Assembly (NCBI RefSeq): GCF_002797715.1
Contig: NZ_PGFF01000001.1
Coordinates: 2,441,304-2,505,303, forward strand
Source of the DNA: Diaminobutyricimonas aerilata
GTDB lineage: Bacteria; Actinomycetota; Actinomycetes; Actinomycetales; Microbacteriaceae
Reading direction: 5' to 3'
Length of the DNA: 64,000 bases
The translations under genes and the position numbers were made by a program. This document shows positions 62,493 to 64,000 of the stretch, one piece after another. How positions within the stretch are numbered: position 1 is the stretch's first letter; every line of letters begins with the position of its first letter. Under the pieces are notes generated by a model, which was given only the letters and a program-made list of their open reading frames with translations, did not search any database and was not told where the DNA came from.

Positions 62493-62551
62493 GTTTCCCG
62501 TCAGTAGACGCCCTCGTGGCGCATCCGTAAGGGCACCTACTGACGGGAAAC
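62493..62551. repeat. 59-bp palindrome with a perfect 15-bp outer stem
   Basis: Outer arms GTTTCCCGTCAGTAG and CTACTGACGGGAAAC are perfect complements. Inside, GCCCT/AGGGC pair after a 2-base mismatch on each side, closing a 15-base loop. It lies between the AKR and GH2 genes on the same strand. Its compactness suggests a mobile palindromic repeat of the REP/MITE kind, or a terminator for the AKR gene. Confidence 0.75.
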
Positions 62552-62650
62552 GGATCGGCGACGGCCGGTCGCGGCGGGCGTGTACGGACGAGTCGGCGGA
62601 TGACGCAAACCGCGGCGGGACTTCCGAGCGCGTGCGGCACGTGGTTAGGC

Positions 62651-62678
62651 TTGACCGACTGAATTCCAACGATGTAAT
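62651..62678 (+). promoter_or_regulatory. Promoter and LacI-type operator of the GH2 gene
   Basis: TTGACC (62651-62656) and TGTAAT (62673-62678) are 16 bases apart. Operator ATTCCAACGATGTAAT (62663-62678) covers the -10 and matches the site at 44671-44686 at 14 of 16 positions, with 12 identical consecutive bases (CAACGATGTAAT). The GH2 start is 12 bases further on. Confidence 0.65.
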
Positions 62679-62690
62679 CCGAGAGGCGTC

Positions 62691-64000
62691 ATGTCCGCAC
62701 CGCTCACCGACCTCCCCCGCGCCACCGAACTCGACGGCACGTATCCGCGCCCGCAGCTGGTGCGCCGGAACCACGCCGACCTGACCGGCACGTGGCGCTT
62801 CGCGATCGGCGACGACGGCGCGTCCCGTCTCACCGGTGTGCGCGAGTTCGACCGCGACATCGTCGTGCCGTATCCGCCGGAGTCCCCCGCATCGGGCGTG
62901 CATGAGACGGGCTTCCTCCCGGTCGTCTGGTACGGCCGTACACTCACCGCCGACGACCTCGCGGCCGCCGGGTTCCGCGGCGACGGCGACCGCGCGATCC
63001 TGCACTTCGGCGCGGTCGACTACATCGCCGACGTGTGGCTCGACGGGCAGCACCTGGGGCGCCACGAGGGCGGGCAGACGCCGTTCTCGTTCGAGGTCAC
63101 TCACCTCGTCGCCGCGGCGGGCGAGCACCGTCTCGTCGTGCGCGCGCAGGACGACCCGCGCGACGTCACCCAGCCGCGCGGCAAGCAGGACTGGCGCGAG
63201 CAGCCGACCGAGATCTGGTACGAGCGCACGACGGGCATCTGGCAGCCCGTGTGGCTCGAGGCTGTCGCCCCGGTGCACGTGCGCCGGCTCGCCTGGACCC
63301 CGGACGTGCCCGGTCGCGCGATCGATCTGCTCGCCGAGATCGACGGATGGACGCGCGGCGACGACGCGCAGCTCACCGTGCGTCTCGCTCTCGGCGACGA
63401 GACCCTGACGGTGCAGTCCGTGCAGGTGCTCGACACGGAGGTGCGGTTGCGGCTCGCGCTCGCGGTGCAGGAGAACGGGCAGCAGCACGAGAAGCTGCTC
63501 TGGTCACCCGAGTACCCGCAGCTCATCGACGCGGAGGTCGTGCTGATCGATGCGGTGGGCCGCCGCGACGAGATCGCGAGCTACCTGGGGCTGCGGAGCG
63601 TCGCCATCGACCACGGCCGTTTCCTGCTCAACGACCGGCCGTTCTTCGTGCGCTCCGTGCTCGAGCAGGGCTACTGGCCCGACACGCACCTCGCGGCGTC
63701 CGCGGAGACGCTCCGCCGGGAGGTCGAGCTCATCAAGGAGTCGGGGTTCAACTCGGCGCGCATCCACCAGAAGGCCGAGGACCCGCGCTTCCTGTACTGG
63801 TGCGACCGGCTGGGCCTCACCATCTGGGGGGAGACCGCCAATGCGTACGCGTTCTCACCGCGGGCGGTGCAGCGACTGATCGCCGAGTGGACCGACCTCG
63901 TTCGACGTGACCACTCGCATCCGTCGATCATCACGTGGGTGCCGCTCAACGAGAGCTGGGGGGTGCAGCACGGACCGCAGAGCACCGCGCAGCAGCAGTA
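62691..64000 (+). CDS. GH2 family beta-galactosidase-like glycosidase, 3' end outside the window
   Basis: Open reading frame of 436 codons from ATG 62691 to the end of the window without a stop. Domain order is that of glycoside hydrolase family 2: jelly-roll start (LTGTWRFAIGDD, ADVWLDGQHLGRHEGGQTPF), immunoglobulin-like middle and the TIM barrel beginning at GFNSARIHQKAEDP. The acid/base Glu occurs in WVPLNESWG near the right edge. The nucleophile Glu lies beyond. Substrate could be beta-galactoside or beta-glucuronide. No signal peptide, so intracellular. Shared operator links it to the GH51 operon. Confidence 0.85.
   Translation, partial: MSAPLTDLPRATELDGTYPRPQLVRRNHADLTGTWRFAIGDDGASRLTGVREFDRDIVVPYPPESPASGVHETGFLPVVWYGRTLTADDLAAAGFRGDGDRAILHFGAVDYIADVWLDGQHLGRHEGGQTPFSFEVTHLVAAAGEHRLVVRAQDDPRDVTQPRGKQDWREQPTEIWYERTTGIWQPVWLEAVAPVHVRRLAWTPDVPGRAIDLLAEIDGWTRGDDAQLTVRLALGDETLTVQSVQVLDTEVRLRLALAVQENGQQHEKLLWSPEYPQLIDAEVVLIDAVGRRDEIASYLGLRSVAIDHGRFLLNDRPFFVRSVLEQGYWPDTHLAASAETLRREVELIKESGFNSARIHQKAEDPRFLYWCDRLGLTIWGETANAYAFSPRAVQRLIAEWTDLVRRDHSHPSIITWVPLNESWGVQHGPQSTAQQQ

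Overview
The window is a gap-free 64 kb stretch of bacterial chromosome with high G+C (roughly 70 % by eye) and coding density above 95 %. Gene content, GTG starts, GTGA/ATGA stop-start overlaps and the tmRNA tag (ANVKRTDLALAA) point to an actinobacterium, most likely of the family Microbacteriaceae; this is an inference from content, not a database match. There are no insertion sequences, prophages, CRISPR arrays or tRNA genes.

Region 1 (1-17 kb) is housekeeping. It opens with the 3' part of rsgA, then hisN and a septum-formation-type lipoprotein. On the minus strand prfB, ftsE, ftsX, smpB and the tmRNA gene ssrA lie in the order usual for actinobacteria, but plus-strand and unrelated genes separate them: Mn catalase-DUF2243-CtaG, a GlxA-type regulator, gapA, two paralogous membrane proteins, a CPBP protease, and an XRE/flavoprotein pair. 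Region 2 (16.6-26 kb) is accessory metabolism and regulation: MFS exporters, HxlR, LacI and double-MerR regulators with visible operators, and a prpD-prpB methylcitrate pair without prpC. Region 3 (26-35 kb) has a five-gene operon in which every junction overlaps (CPBP protease, membrane protein, winged-helix regulator, ABC ATPase, ABC permease), then the helicase hrpA and a TetR/hydrolase divergon.

Region 4 (35-49.5 kb) is a carbohydrate island. A TetR gene with two operator copies faces a family-5 binding-protein ABC transporter, a cytoplasmic GH3 glucosidase and a LacI regulator. Next is a CUT1-type sugar ABC transporter with a GH51 arabinofuranosidase. The 16-bp LacI-type operator in front of that second operon recurs, with 14 of 16 bases conserved, in front of a GH2 glycosidase that runs off the right end (62.7 kb), so the two probably form one regulon.

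Region 5 (49.5-62.4 kb) holds a thiolase/SDR pair, an ABC exporter, a ribonucleotide reductase operon and redox enzymes. The beta subunit has the class Ic signature (Glu as first ligand, Phe in place of the radical Tyr). The alpha subunit has lost its C-terminal redox cysteines, while a 30-residue ORF translationally coupled between alpha and beta ends in CDSCQ. Two NrdR-like boxes 32 bp apart and two inverted DnaA boxes lie upstream. I regard the separately encoded CxxC tail as the most novel observation in the window. Three unrelated 59-76 bp palindromes lie between genes at 15.4, 60.9 and 62.5 kb. No gene-free stretch exceeds about 300 bases.
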